64,000 nucleotides of DNA from assembly GCF_016811235.1 (NCBI RefSeq), contig NZ_JAFBID010000018.1, forward strand, positions 30,676 through 94,675, written 5' to 3'. This document shows positions 44,088-53,518 of this stretch, in pieces. The DNA is from Microvirga arabica (GTDB lineage: Bacteria; Pseudomonadota; Alphaproteobacteria; Rhizobiales; Beijerinckiaceae). A program made the position numbers and the translations under genes. The notes beneath the pieces are model-generated. The model did no database searches. It was not told the DNA's origin and saw nothing but the letters and a program-made list of their open reading frames with translations. Position 1 is the stretch's first letter; every line of letters begins with the position of its first letter.

Positions 44088-44891
44088 ATGCGTCAGTTTG
44101 GGGTGTTTGCCGCCCTTACTTTGAGTTTGATCACCGCATCCTGTGCTGAAAGAATAGTGCATCCGGCTGTTATACCTCAGCCAACCCCGCCGAAAGCAGC
44201 ATCCAAGCCACGGTCACACCTTGTGGAGGCGAGGCGTCAGGCTGAGACGATTATAGAGAATACTGGAAAGCCTTCGGCGGTCCGCGCTCGTCAGGTCACC
44301 CCAAGCGCCAGCGTGAAACCAGAGCCGTCGCCCGAACCTCAGGCTCCACTCCCGCAACTATCGCACCAGCCAAAGGAGCCCCCAACCTCCCGCGAACCGC
44401 CTGCGGCTGTGGCGCTTCCGCCGCCCCTGGAGCCTGCCGAACCCAACTTCCCGGTCGCAGCGCTGATGCCGCCGCCTCCAGAACCCGCTGAGCCGACATT
44501 CCCTTCAACGCCACGAGCCATCGAACCGCTATTGGAGCCATCCACATCGACCCTGCCAGAGGTGCTCTCGGAGACGGCGATGCCACCGCCACCCGATCCC
44601 GCCGAGCCGAATTTCCCAGTGGCCACGCTGATGCCTCCACTCCCGGAACCGGCTGAACCGTCTCTGCCTCCACCACCAGAAGAGCAGATCGCCGCTGAAA
44701 GCCCGATCCCAATCCTGTTCCCAGACCTTCCTTCGTATCTCTCGCTGCGCCCACGTTTTGATTGGGTGGATACCGTGGGTGCCATCGACCTCCCGCACAA
44801 CCCACTATCTGAGGCTATGGAAGCGAGCCCAGAGGAACGAATCCCGAGCATGATCCGAAATCCTTGGCCACTCCCGATGGACGGCACCTAA
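44088..44891 (+). CDS. Pro-rich repeat lipoprotein
   Basis: A 267-residue protein with a lipoprotein signal (FGVFAALTLSLITASC, lipobox ending at Cys 19) and a long Pro/Glu-rich region containing diverged repeats of the unit PPPxPAEPNFPVAxLMPP (four copies between about residues 105 and 205). The C-terminal 60 residues are non-repetitive and may be globular (FPDLPSYLSLRPRFDWVDTV). It is probably a periplasm-facing outer- or inner-membrane spacer. Family not recognised. Confidence 0.7.
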   Translation: MRQFGVFAALTLSLITASCAERIVHPAVIPQPTPPKAASKPRSHLVEARRQAETIIENTGKPSAVRARQVTPSASVKPEPSPEPQAPLPQLSHQPKEPPTSREPPAAVALPPPLEPAEPNFPVAALMPPPPEPAEPTFPSTPRAIEPLLEPSTSTLPEVLSETAMPPPPDPAEPNFPVATLMPPLPEPAEPSLPPPPEEQIAAESPIPILFPDLPSYLSLRPRFDWVDTVGAIDLPHNPLSEAMEASPEERIPSMIRNPWPLPMDGT

Positions 44892-45146
44892 GCGAACGCA
44901 ATTCGGCGGGTCGCGTTCTGGAACGGGAAGCTGACCACCGCGCCTGGAAAATAGGCAAGGTGGAGTCCCTACCCGAAGACGACGAGAACCGAGCAGCAGC
45001 CCGTCACCACGCCGATAGACCATCGCCATTCAATCATCCGGGAACGTGTCTCAGGAGGGACGGGCAGGTCAGGAATTCGCCAAGCGGTATGGAAAGTTCA
45101 AACCGGAAGCATCTGACGAACGCGAGAGCCGTCAGGTTGCCGTCTC

Positions 45147-45573
45147 TCACTCTTCACTGGTCGAGCAGAGATTTTTTATCTGATGCGGTAGCCACTCAAC
45201 GACACGTTTCGCATTCGAGAATTTCCCCCAAATCTCTTCGAAGGTTGCCTCTAAGCTAAATCCAGCGAAGTTCCCGTGAACCAGCTTGTTGCGCTCACTA
45301 TTGATGTAAACGAAATCCCGGATTGCATCATCAAGGCCGTCCCTTTTCGAGAGCTTCATTAGCTCCTCCTTGCAGGCCGGTCCGAACAAGGCAAAGAAAG
45401 AGTTGATGTTTGAAGCTTTCCAGTCAAACATACTATGGTATTTTCTTTCAAGCGCTTGCCTTTGAATGAAGTTAGCGAAAGGTGGCCGTGTACCAGCCTC
45501 CAACGCTGTGTCGATGATCACATCACATACTGCTTTCTCAAAATAGCTTGCGGCGGAAAGCAAGAGGACCTTA
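45147..45573 (-). pseudogene. HEPN-domain protein remnant, interrupted by IS
   Basis: About 140 residues remain: LLLSAASYFEKAVCDVIIDT, then NINSFFALFGPACKEELMKL and FVYINSERNKLVHGNFAGFS. The RNKLVH segment is the R-x4-H motif of HEPN ribonuclease-like domains (RiboL-PSP/MAE_28990 group). The IS at 45574 cuts the 5' part. Joining the flanks across the IS keeps the frame open for only about 13 more codons before a stop, so the gene was already truncated at the island end. No partner nucleotidyltransferase or antitoxin gene is visible. Confidence 0.7.
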
Positions 45574-46480
45574 GAGTCCGTCCCGTAATCATGAGTGTCG
45601 TCCCAAGCGGCGGACGAGGAGCATGACGGAAGCGGCATAAAGGAAGGCCCGGGCTGACGTGAGCGTCGCCTCCGGATCCTTCCAAAGCCGCCGGTTTCGG
45701 CTGATCCACGCGAAGAACCGTTCAACAACCCAGCGGCGTGGGTGCACCGCAAAGCCGACCTGATCCGGCGGCTTCCTGACGATCTCGATGCGGATCGCGG
45801 TGGCCTGGGCCGGGGTCTCGCCGGCATAGCCGCTGTCGGCAAACGCCGTGGCGATGAACGGGAATGCGCGCCGCGACAGGCGCAGGACCACACAGGCCCC
45901 ATCCCGGTCCTGAACGTCCGCCGGCTGCGGCTCCAGGATCAGACCACGTCCCGTCGGTGTCGACCATCACCTGGCGCTTGCGGCCTTTGACCTTCTTGCC
46001 CGCATCATAGCCGCGCGGGCCGCCGCTCTCGGTGGTCTTCACACTTTGGCTGTCGAGCACGGCGGCGGTGGGGGAGGCCTCCCGCCCGACCCGCTCGCGA
46101 TCAGCCATGACCAGCAGGTGGTTGATGGTCTCGAACACACCGGTGTCCCGCCACAGGCTGAACCAGCGAAAGACCGTGCTCTTGGGCGGCAGATCAGAGG
46201 GCAAAAGCCGCCAGGCAATGCCGCCGCGCAGGACATAGAAGATCGCGCTCAGGATCTCCCGGGTGGACCAGCGGCGCGGGCGTCCCCGGGCGTGCGGCTC
46301 GGGCAGGAGCGGCGCGATCAGCGCCCATTCGGCATCGGTCAAATCGGTTTCGTAACGCAAGCCGCCGCGGCTATACTGCCGCCGGGTGGTCGGGGTCCAC
46401 ATTGCGGTTCCAGGTCAGGCTTCAGCACCCTCCTGGAATCATAGCGGCCTCGGCCACTCAACCCTTTTCGGGACGGGCTC
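45574..46480 (-). mobile_element. IS5-family insertion sequence
   Basis: A 907-bp element with imperfect terminal inverted repeats GAGTCCGTCCCG (45574-45585) and CGGGACGGGCTC (46469-46480), 11 of 12 matching, flanked by TA on both sides, as expected for target duplication in some IS5 groups. It carries one transposase gene that is now frameshifted. It sits inside the island 74 bp from the right attachment repeat. Confidence 0.88.
45589..46402 (-). pseudogene. IS5-family DDE transposase, frameshifted
   Basis: The N-terminal frame (YETDLTDAEWALIAPLLPEP, GGIAWRLLPSDLPPKSTVFR, LDSQSVKTTESGGPRGYDAG) holds the first catalytic Asp and stays good to MVDTDG. The rest continues in another frame (GRGLILEPQPADVQ, FADSGYAGE with the second Asp, VVERFFAWISRNRRL with the Glu). 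Removing one G from a GGG near 45950-45952 restores a 270-residue protein. Some IS5 elements use programmed frameshifting, but not usually at this position, so inactivation is more likely. Confidence 0.85.
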
Positions 46481-46553
46481 TAAGTGCCTGACATTGCTGG
46501 CGCGACTTGGCGGAGTTTTACAAGTCAACCCTTTGATATTACTAATATCTTAT

Positions 46554-46606
46554 CGGACTGTTAATCCGTTGGTCGTAGGTTCGAATCCTACCGCCGGAGC
46601 CAACCT
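46554..46606 (+). repeat. attR: 53-bp copy of the tRNA-Asn 3' half
   Basis: Exact repeat of 31047-31099, lacking the 5' half of the tRNA, so it is not a functional gene. It marks the right boundary of the island. Confidence 0.92.
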
Positions 46607-46676
46607 CACCTCTTGTTACCCATCAAATCTTGTCGATCTGCTTGGTCAACATTCGCACGTTCGAAGCGCGGCTGTA

Positions 46677-48167
46677 TTGTGCCGGCATGAACAGCGATTC
46701 CACTGCCCCGTCCTCGTCTGGTTCCGTGACGATCATCGCCTGAGCGACAACCCTGCCCTGTCGGGAGCGGCTGCCACGGGGTCACAGGTTCTATGCTTCT
46801 ACGTGCTCGACGATGCCTCCGAGGGGATCCGCCCGCTTGGCGGCGCAGCCCGCTGGTGGCTCCATGGATCGCTGAAAGCGCTCAGCGAGGCCTTGGAACG
46901 TGCCGGGTCCAGCCTTCTCGTCCTGAGAGGCTCAGCTCTTGGTCTGGTCGATAGCGTGGTGCGGAAAACCGGCGCCTCCGCGATCTACTGGAATCGCCGC
47001 TATGGTGCGGCCGAGATCGCCGTGGACAGCGCCATCAAGAAGCGCCTGTCGGATGGCGGCACCAAGGTTCACAGCTGCAGCGGCCGCCTCCTGCACGAGC
47101 CCTGGGAGATCACGAACCAGTCCGGCAAGCCGTTCCAGGTCTTTACCCCCTACCTTCGGGCAGTGAAGGCCCGGTCCATCAAGCCTCCGCTCCCAGCCCC
47201 TCGACGGCTTGAAGGCGGTGTCTGGACGCCGTCGATCCTCAATCAGGCCGCCCCGATCGCGGAGCTTGGCCTCGAACCTACATCCCCGGATTGGGCTGGC
47301 GGCATCTGGCATGAATGGCAGCGGGGCGAGCTTGCCGCCCAAGCCAAGCTCTCACACTTCATCGAGACGGGACTGAAGGGCTATGCCGAGGGGCGGGATA
47401 GGCCCTCTAAGGCGGGCACCTCACGTTTGTCGCCGCATCTGCGCTTTGGGGAGATCAGTCCGCGGCAGGTTTGGCGTTCGGTGATGAACGCGGTCGCCGC
47501 CGAGCCCGGCTTGGAGCGGGATGCGGACAAGTTCCTCAGCGAGATCGTCTGGCGCGACTTCACCCACCAGCTGCTCCACTTCCACCCCCATCTGCCGGAC
47601 AGGCCGCACAGCAGCCGGTTCGAGAGCTTTCCCTGGATCGAAGATCGCCTATCTCTCAAAGCCTGGCAGAGAGGCCGCACCGGCTACCCCATCGTCGATG
47701 CAGGCATGCGCCAGCTCTGGCAGACGGGCTGGATGCACAATCGGGTGCGCATGATCACCGCCTCCTTCATGGTGAAGCACCTGCTGACCGATTGGCGACA
47801 GGGCGAGGCCTGGTTCTGGGACACGCTCGTCGATGCGGATCCGGCCAACAATGCTTTCAGCTGGCAGTGGATCGCGGGCTCCGGCCCGGACTCGGCTCCC
47901 TTCCATCGGATTTTCAATCCGGTCACGCAGGGCGAGAAGTTCGATCCGGAGGCGGACTACATCCGAACCTATGTGCCCGAACTCGCGCAGCTCCCAAGGG
48001 CCTTCATCCATAAACCCTGGGAGGCCCCGCCTGCCGTGCTTCGGGAAACGGGCGTTGTTCTGGGCGAGACCTACCCCCATCCTATCGTTCCTCACGGCCC
48101 AGCGCGCGAACGCGCTCTCAAGGCGTTTCGCAGCATGCGGGACCTGACATTCGCACCCTCCGACTGA
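46677..48167 (+). CDS. phr: Deoxyribodipyrimidine photolyase
   Basis: A class I CPD photolyase that repairs UV dimers with FADH and an antenna. Motifs: VLVWFRDDHRLSDNPAL, YWNRRYGAAE, SRLSPHLRFGEISPRQVW, GRTGYPIVDAGMRQLWQTGW and DADPANNAFSWQWIAGSG. The start is odd: the best ATG (46687, MNSDSTAP) is in another frame and stops after 18 codons; adding one base near 46709 would fuse it to VLVWFRDD. Without that, a TTG at 46677 is needed. The island boundary lies only 70 bp upstream and may have altered the promoter. Confidence 0.9.
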   Translation: MCRHEQRFHCPVLVWFRDDHRLSDNPALSGAAATGSQVLCFYVLDDASEGIRPLGGAARWWLHGSLKALSEALERAGSSLLVLRGSALGLVDSVVRKTGASAIYWNRRYGAAEIAVDSAIKKRLSDGGTKVHSCSGRLLHEPWEITNQSGKPFQVFTPYLRAVKARSIKPPLPAPRRLEGGVWTPSILNQAAPIAELGLEPTSPDWAGGIWHEWQRGELAAQAKLSHFIETGLKGYAEGRDRPSKAGTSRLSPHLRFGEISPRQVWRSVMNAVAAEPGLERDADKFLSEIVWRDFTHQLLHFHPHLPDRPHSSRFESFPWIEDRLSLKAWQRGRTGYPIVDAGMRQLWQTGWMHNRVRMITASFMVKHLLTDWRQGEAWFWDTLVDADPANNAFSWQWIAGSGPDSAPFHRIFNPVTQGEKFDPEADYIRTYVPELAQLPRAFIHKPWEAPPAVLRETGVVLGETYPHPIVPHGPARERALKAFRSMRDLTFAPSD

Positions 48168-48248
48168 CATCGACGAAGGGAGTGGCTTGACCCGCCGCGC
48201 CCATTGCCGTCAGCATCGCCCCTCGCCTTTTCACATGCTGAGACACTC

Positions 48249-48971
48249 ATGACCGCCACGACGCTGCTTTTCCGCGACGATGCCTATGCCACCTCCTGCG
48301 AAGCGCGGGTTCTCGGAACCACGCCGGAGGGTGGCGTCATTCTCGACCGCACGGTGTTCTACGCCCAGGGCGGCGGCCAACCAGGCGACGCCGGCACGCT
48401 CGTGAGGGCCGATGGCAGCAGGATCGAGATCACCAGCACCGTCTATGCCGCTGACCGTTCGCGGGTGGCGCATCTGGTCGGAGCGGAGGCGGCATCCCGG
48501 CTGGCGGAAGGCGAGGCCGTCACCCTGCAGCTCGACTGGCCCCGACGCCTCAAGCGCATGCGCGTCCACACGGCGCTTCATCTTCTGAGCGTCGTGCTGC
48601 CCTATCCGGTTACCGGCGGCTCCATCGGTGATGGCGATGGACGGCTCGATTTCGACATTCAGGATGCGGGTCTCGACAAGGCAGCCATCACGGACCAGCT
48701 GAACGCGCTCGTCGCGCGCGATGCTCCCGTCACCGAGCGCTGGATCACCGACGAGGAGCTCGATGCCAATCCTGGCCTCGTGAAGACCATGTCGGTGAAG
48801 CCGCCGCGCGGATCCGGCCGCGTGCGTCTGGTGGAGATCGAGGGAATCGATCTGCAGCCCTGCGGCGGCACCCATGTGCGACGCACGTCTGAGATCGGCA
48901 CGGTCGCGATCACCGATATCGAAAAGAAGGGCAAGCAGAACCGCCGCGTTCGCCTGTCTCTTGTCGACTGA
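48249..48971 (+). CDS. AlaX-type alanyl-tRNA editing protein
   Basis: A 240-residue trans-editing enzyme that hydrolyses Ser- or Gly-tRNA-Ala. Zinc ligands are in HTALHLL (HxxxH) and PCGGTHVRRTSEIG (CxxxH). VFYAQGGGQPGDAG is the AlaX/AlaRS editing-domain signature. Start 48249 follows from family length; 48204 would add a short leader. It is followed 30 bp later by the sulfurtransferase gene on the same strand. Confidence 0.92.
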   Translation: MTATTLLFRDDAYATSCEARVLGTTPEGGVILDRTVFYAQGGGQPGDAGTLVRADGSRIEITSTVYAADRSRVAHLVGAEAASRLAEGEAVTLQLDWPRRLKRMRVHTALHLLSVVLPYPVTGGSIGDGDGRLDFDIQDAGLDKAAITDQLNALVARDAPVTERWITDEELDANPGLVKTMSVKPPRGSGRVRLVEIEGIDLQPCGGTHVRRTSEIGTVAITDIEKKGKQNRRVRLSLVD

Positions 48972-49001
48972 ACCCTGTCTCCCGTTCGAGAGGAGTGGCC
49001 T

Positions 49002-49856
49002 ATGTCCCAACCATTCGTGTCCACCGCCTGGCTGCAGGAGCACCTCGACGATCCGAATCTCGTGGTCGTTGACGGCTCCTGGTATCTGCCGACGCAGAAC
49101 CGAGATCCGCAGGCCGAGTATCCGGCGGGTCACATTCCCGGCGCCGTTCGATTCGACATCGACACCGTGAAGGACACCTTCTCGTCCCTGCCCCACATGC
49201 TGCCCTCGCCCGAGGATTTCGCCAAGGCGGTCGGCGCGATGGGAATCAGCGAAGACATGACCATCGTGATTTACGATGGCGCTGGCCTCTTCTCGGCCCC
49301 GCGCGTGCGCTGGACATTCCAGGCTTTCGGCGCGCGCAACGTCTCGATCCTCGATGGCGGCTTTCCAGCCTGGAAGGCTGAAGGACGGCCGGTCGAGACC
49401 GGACCGGAAAAACCCCGTGCTTCCCGCACCTTCACGCCGGCTTTCAACGCTTCCGTTGTAGCGGATGCTTCTGTCGTGCAGGAGGCGCTGCAATCGAAGG
49501 CCGCTCAGGTGATCGATGCCCGCCCCGCCGACCGCTTCAGGGGCGAGGCGCCCGAACCGCGCCCCGGCCTCCGCATGGGCCATATCCCGGGCAGCCTCAA
49601 CCTGCCCTTCGACCGAATTGTCGAGAACGGCCGCTTGAAGGACAAGGAGGGTCTCGAAAAGGCCATCGCCGAGGCCGGAATTGATCCCGGCCAGCCGGTG
49701 ATCACCAGCTGCGGCTCCGGCGTTTCGGCCGCCATTCTGGGCGTCGCCTTTGAGGTTGCAGGCCGCCCGATCAAGGCGATCTATGACGGCGCATGGGCTG
49801 AATGGGGCGCACGGGAGGATCTGCCGGTTGCGACGGGACCGGCGAAGAAGGGATAG
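49002..49856 (+). CDS. sseA: 3-mercaptopyruvate sulfurtransferase
   Basis: A 284-residue two-rhodanese-domain protein. The inactive N-terminal domain has AEYPAGHIPGAVRFDIDTVK; the active C-terminal domain has GSLNLPFD and the catalytic loop SCGSGVSA, the CG[S/T]GV[T/S] type that distinguishes mercaptopyruvate from thiosulfate sulfurtransferases. It transfers sulfur from 3-mercaptopyruvate to thiols or cyanide in the cytoplasm. GAGAGGAG precedes the ATG. Confidence 0.93.
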   Translation: MSQPFVSTAWLQEHLDDPNLVVVDGSWYLPTQNRDPQAEYPAGHIPGAVRFDIDTVKDTFSSLPHMLPSPEDFAKAVGAMGISEDMTIVIYDGAGLFSAPRVRWTFQAFGARNVSILDGGFPAWKAEGRPVETGPEKPRASRTFTPAFNASVVADASVVQEALQSKAAQVIDARPADRFRGEAPEPRPGLRMGHIPGSLNLPFDRIVENGRLKDKEGLEKAIAEAGIDPGQPVITSCGSGVSAAILGVAFEVAGRPIKAIYDGAWAEWGAREDLPVATGPAKKG

Positions 49857-49890
49857 CCGAGTCAGTCGATCTGAGCCCATGCCGCCCCTT

Positions 49891-49980
49891 CGTCATCACC
49901 GGCGTTGTGCCGGTGATCCCGATTGGAAAAGCGCTGCGCTACACCGGATCGGGATGGCCGGGACAAGCCCGGCCATGACG
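49891..49980. repeat. Extragenic palindromic element
   Basis: A 90-bp element whose ends pair (CGTCAT/ATGACG) and which contains two inner stems (CACCGGC...GCCGGTG and GGCCGGG-ACAA-CCCGGCC) plus ATCCCGAT/ATCGGGAT. This is the form of repeats scattered in Hyphomicrobiales genomes. Only one copy is in the window. Confidence 0.6.
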
Positions 49981-50007
49981 TGAGAATAAGTCGCTCAAGC
50001 CAAACGG

Positions 50008-50037
50008 AAAAGGCCCCGAGACATCTCGGGGCCTTTT
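50008..50037 (-). terminator. Terminator of the aap operon
   Basis: Perfect 14-bp stem AAAAGGCCCCGAGA/TCTCGGGGCCTTTT with a two-base loop, 20 bp past the aapP stop. Confidence 0.8.
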
Positions 50038-50056
50038 GCATTCCGTCGGATCCGGC

Positions 50057-50845
<789 letters not shown>

Positions 50846-50851
50846 GAGTGT

Positions 50852-52171
50852 TTACCGTTTCTGACCAGCCGCAAGGCGGCGCTCGACCCCGAGGGAGTAT
50901 CGCGACATGCCAAAGCAGAAGACGAAGTAGAACAGGGCCGCAAAGGCATAGCCCGTGATGCCGATGGTGGGCGCCGCCCAGTTCGGATCGATGCGGGATG
51001 CCTCGATGGTCTTGACCAGATCGAAGATGCCCACGATGGCCACCAGCGAGGTGTCCTTGAACAGGCCGATGAAGGTGTTCACGATGCCGGGGATCACGAT
51101 GCGCAGGGCCTGCGGCAGGATGATTAGGGACATCATCTGCGGGTAGTTGAGGCCCAGCGACATCGCACCCTCATACTGTCCCTTCGGCATGGCCTGGAGA
51201 CCACCGCGCACCACTTCGGCCATGTACGCGGAGGCGAACAGCGCCGTGCCGATGAGCGGCCGCAGCAGGCGATCCACCGTCATGTCGCCCGGCAGGAAGA
51301 GCGGCAGCATGGTGTTGGCCATGATCAGGACCGTGATCAGCGGCACGCCACGCACGAACTCGATGAAGATCACCGAGGCCAGCCGCACGATGGGCAGTTT
51401 CGAGCGTCGCCCGAGGGCCAGCACGATTCCGAACGGCAGCGAGACCACAATGCCGACCGTCGCGACCAGCAAAGTCACGAGAATGCCGCCCCACAGAGAG
51501 GTTGGCACATGGGCGAGGCCGAAATCGAGATCGACGAGGGCCAGCGTAATGCCGATCACCGCCACGATGCCACCACCCAGGATGAGCGCCGGGCGCATGG
51601 AAGTTTTGAGCAGAGCGGCGAAGAAGGCGAACAACGCGATCACCAGCGCGCCGAAGATGGCAAAGCCGAGCCAGAAGCGGCCGCTGAAATTCTCGTTGCC
51701 GCCCGTCAGCAGAACATAGGAGACGACCGGGAACACCCAGAAGAAATAGACAGCTCCCAAGTCCCGACGTGGTGCCTTCAGCCACAGAAGCCAAACGACG
51801 CCTACGGCCAGGAGGATAAAGAAGATGTTCACCCTCCAGCGCTCCGAGATCGTGTAGGAGCCGTAGATGAAGTAGTTGATCTTGTCCCAGATGAAGGCCC
51901 AGCAGGCGCCGCTCTCGCTGCCGCCGGTATCGGCACGGCAGGCAGCCCGGTCGGTGCCGGTCCAGACCGCATCGATGAACAGGAATTTCACGAGCGGCGG
52001 AACGCTGACATACAGGAGGTAGAACACCACCAGGGTCAGTATCGTGTTGAAGGGACCGGAAAACAGGTTCTCCCGGATCCAAGCGATAGGTCCGCGGGCT
52101 AGGTTGGGCGGAGGCAGAGCCTCAACCTGCCTAGCGCGGACAAAACGGGGCATATCGACGGCGGTGCTCAT
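50852..52171 (-). CDS. aapM: General L-amino-acid ABC transporter permease AapM
   Basis: A 439-residue permease of the His/Glu/Gln/Arg family with the extra N-terminal helices typical of AapM. The BPD_transp_1 region includes GIVLALGRRSKLPIVRLASV, VRGVPLITVLIMANTMLPLF and the EAA loop around AMSLGLNYPQMMSLIILPQA. It partners with AapQ to form the membrane channel. The spacing of 8 bp to aapQ indicates one transcript. Confidence 0.94.
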   Translation of the reverse strand: MSTAVDMPRFVRARQVEALPPPNLARGPIAWIRENLFSGPFNTILTLVVFYLLYVSVPPLVKFLFIDAVWTGTDRAACRADTGGSESGACWAFIWDKINYFIYGSYTISERWRVNIFFILLAVGVVWLLWLKAPRRDLGAVYFFWVFPVVSYVLLTGGNENFSGRFWLGFAIFGALVIALFAFFAALLKTSMRPALILGGGIVAVIGITLALVDLDFGLAHVPTSLWGGILVTLLVATVGIVVSLPFGIVLALGRRSKLPIVRLASVIFIEFVRGVPLITVLIMANTMLPLFLPGDMTVDRLLRPLIGTALFASAYMAEVVRGGLQAMPKGQYEGAMSLGLNYPQMMSLIILPQALRIVIPGIVNTFIGLFKDTSLVAIVGIFDLVKTIEASRIDPNWAAPTIGITGYAFAALFYFVFCFGMSRYSLGVERRLAAGQKR

Positions 52172-52179
52172 AGGATCTC

Positions 52180-53391
52180 CTACCGTTCGACGATCGCCAC
52201 ACGGCGGTTGTAGATGTTCATGATGAACGAGGTCAGCAGGCTGATGGTCAGGTAAACGCCCATGGTGATAACCACGACCTCGATGGCCTGTCCCGTCTGG
52301 TTGAGCACGGTGCCCATGAAGACCTGCACGAGATCCGGATAGCCGATGGCGACCGCAAGCGACGAGTTCTTCGTCAGGTTCAGGTATTGGCTCGTCAGCG
52401 GCGGGATGATGACCCGCATAGCCTGGGGGATCACCACGAGACGCAGGGTCTGACCCGGTGTGAGGCCAAGCGAGCCCGCAGCTTCCGTCTGCCCCTTCGA
52501 CACCGCGAGGATGCCCGCGCGGACGACCTCGGCGATGAAGGCGGCCGTATAGGTGACGAGGCCGAGGAGCAGCGCCACGAATTCCGGCAGGATCTGCATC
52601 CCGCCCGTCAGGTTGAACGTGCCCTTGCGCGGCAGCTCGAAGCTGATGGGATTGGCACCAATCAAGGCCAGGACGATCCAGGTGAGGATCGGCAGGCCCA
52701 GGACCAGGGCGAGCGTCACCTTGCCGACAGGATATTGCCGGCCGGTCTGCTCCTGCTGCTTTCTCGCCCAGCGGCGATAAATGAAGGTGCCGATCAAGCC
52801 GATAAGGAGAACGGCGACGAGAATCCCGATGTTGGACGCCCAGATGGGCTTTGCCATGAACAGGCCGCGGGAGTTCAGATAGAAGCCCGCGCCCATCTCG
52901 AGAGAGTTGCGCGGCTGCGGCAGGGCGCCGAGCACGGCGATGTACCAGAACAGCAGCTGCACCAGCAGCGGGACGTTGCGCAGCACCTCGACATAGACCA
53001 TGGCGACCTTGGCCACCATCCAGTTCTTGGATAGGCGCGCGATGCCGATCAGGAAGCCGAGGAAGGTCGTGAAGAAGATGCCGATCGCCGAGACGATCAG
53101 CGTGTTCAGAAGGCCGACGATGAAGGCATCCCCATATGTGCCCCCAGCCGCACTAAACTGGATCAGGGTCTGGCTGATGTCGAAACCGGCCGTGTTGTTG
53201 AGAAAACCGAAGCCTGAGGCGATTTTGGCGCGCTGCAGGTTCTCGATGGCGTTCGTCGCGGCCACATAAAACAGGGCGATGATCGCGACGACGAGAACGA
53301 CCTGATAAAAAGCTCCACGAACCTTGGGATCGTAGAGAAACGACTTCTTGGGGGGCGATGTCTGACTGACAGCGGTCTGCACTGAGTTCAT
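52180..53391 (-). CDS. aapQ: General L-amino-acid ABC transporter permease AapQ
   Basis: A 403-residue permease: N-terminal helix (GAFYQVVLVVAIIALFYVAA), LNTLIVSAIGIFFTTFLGFL, VEVLRNVPLLVQLLFWYIAV and the EAA loop EAAGSLGLTPGQTLRLVVIP. An insertion with additional helices between the conserved blocks is typical of AapQ. It lies 127 bp downstream of aapJ, with a stem-loop between. Confidence 0.94.
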   Translation of the reverse strand: MNSVQTAVSQTSPPKKSFLYDPKVRGAFYQVVLVVAIIALFYVAATNAIENLQRAKIASGFGFLNNTAGFDISQTLIQFSAAGGTYGDAFIVGLLNTLIVSAIGIFFTTFLGFLIGIARLSKNWMVAKVAMVYVEVLRNVPLLVQLLFWYIAVLGALPQPRNSLEMGAGFYLNSRGLFMAKPIWASNIGILVAVLLIGLIGTFIYRRWARKQQEQTGRQYPVGKVTLALVLGLPILTWIVLALIGANPISFELPRKGTFNLTGGMQILPEFVALLLGLVTYTAAFIAEVVRAGILAVSKGQTEAAGSLGLTPGQTLRLVVIPQAMRVIIPPLTSQYLNLTKNSSLAVAIGYPDLVQVFMGTVLNQTGQAIEVVVITMGVYLTISLLTSFIMNIYNRRVAIVER

Positions 53392-53477
53392 CCTCTGACG
53401 GCTCTCGATACCCGGCCGTCCTCCCCTGTTCGTGCCCGGGTCAAGCGGCTTTTCTTATTGTTGAGGTATATTCTCGA

Positions 53478-53504
53478 AGGGCGCCCGGAAGATCCGGGCG
53501 CCCT
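53478..53504 (-). terminator. Intercistronic stem-loop aapJ/aapQ
   Basis: Perfect 12-bp stem AGGGCGCCCGGA/TCCGGGCGCCCT with a three-base loop and no T-run, between the binding-protein gene and the permease genes. Such stem-loops usually stabilise the abundant binding-protein mRNA by partial termination. Confidence 0.65.
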
Positions 53505-53518
53505 GTTCTAGGATCGGC

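Larger units (their letters stand above)
31100..46606. mobile_element. Genomic island integrated at tRNA-Asn
   Basis: About 15.5 kb bounded by the intact tRNA-Asn and a 53-bp duplicate of its 3' half. Contents differ from the flanks: mostly short hypothetical genes, looser spacing, apparently lower GC, several broken genes, an IS element near the right end, and no housekeeping genes. No integrase, relaxase or phage structural gene is visible, so it looks like a degraded, no longer self-mobile element. Gene content centres on general-stress-response regulators (three NepR-like proteins, EcfG, HWE kinase, receiver) and small envelope proteins. Confidence 0.85.

Noticed and set aside
43647..44162. 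171-codon minus-strand frame between the SnoaL-like and lipoprotein genes
   Set aside because: It overlaps both flanking genes; its unique middle part (about 43870-44087) looks partly protein-like but lacks a ribosome site, so I did not call it.
44919..44950. GGAAC-N16-CGCC as another EcfG promoter
   Set aside because: Two mismatches in the -10 and no gene start follows.
44892..45146. Possible gene between the lipoprotein and the HEPN remnant
   Set aside because: Short frames on both strands are broken by stops and show no recognisable family; probably decayed island DNA.
45147..45573. HEPN toxin-antitoxin module
   Set aside because: The gene is truncated and no MNT-type or other antitoxin partner is present nearby.
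46386..46676. Long open frame that would extend the photolyase upstream through the attachment repeat
   Set aside because: It runs through the IS end and the tRNA fragment; the segment has no photolyase similarity, so it is chance openness.
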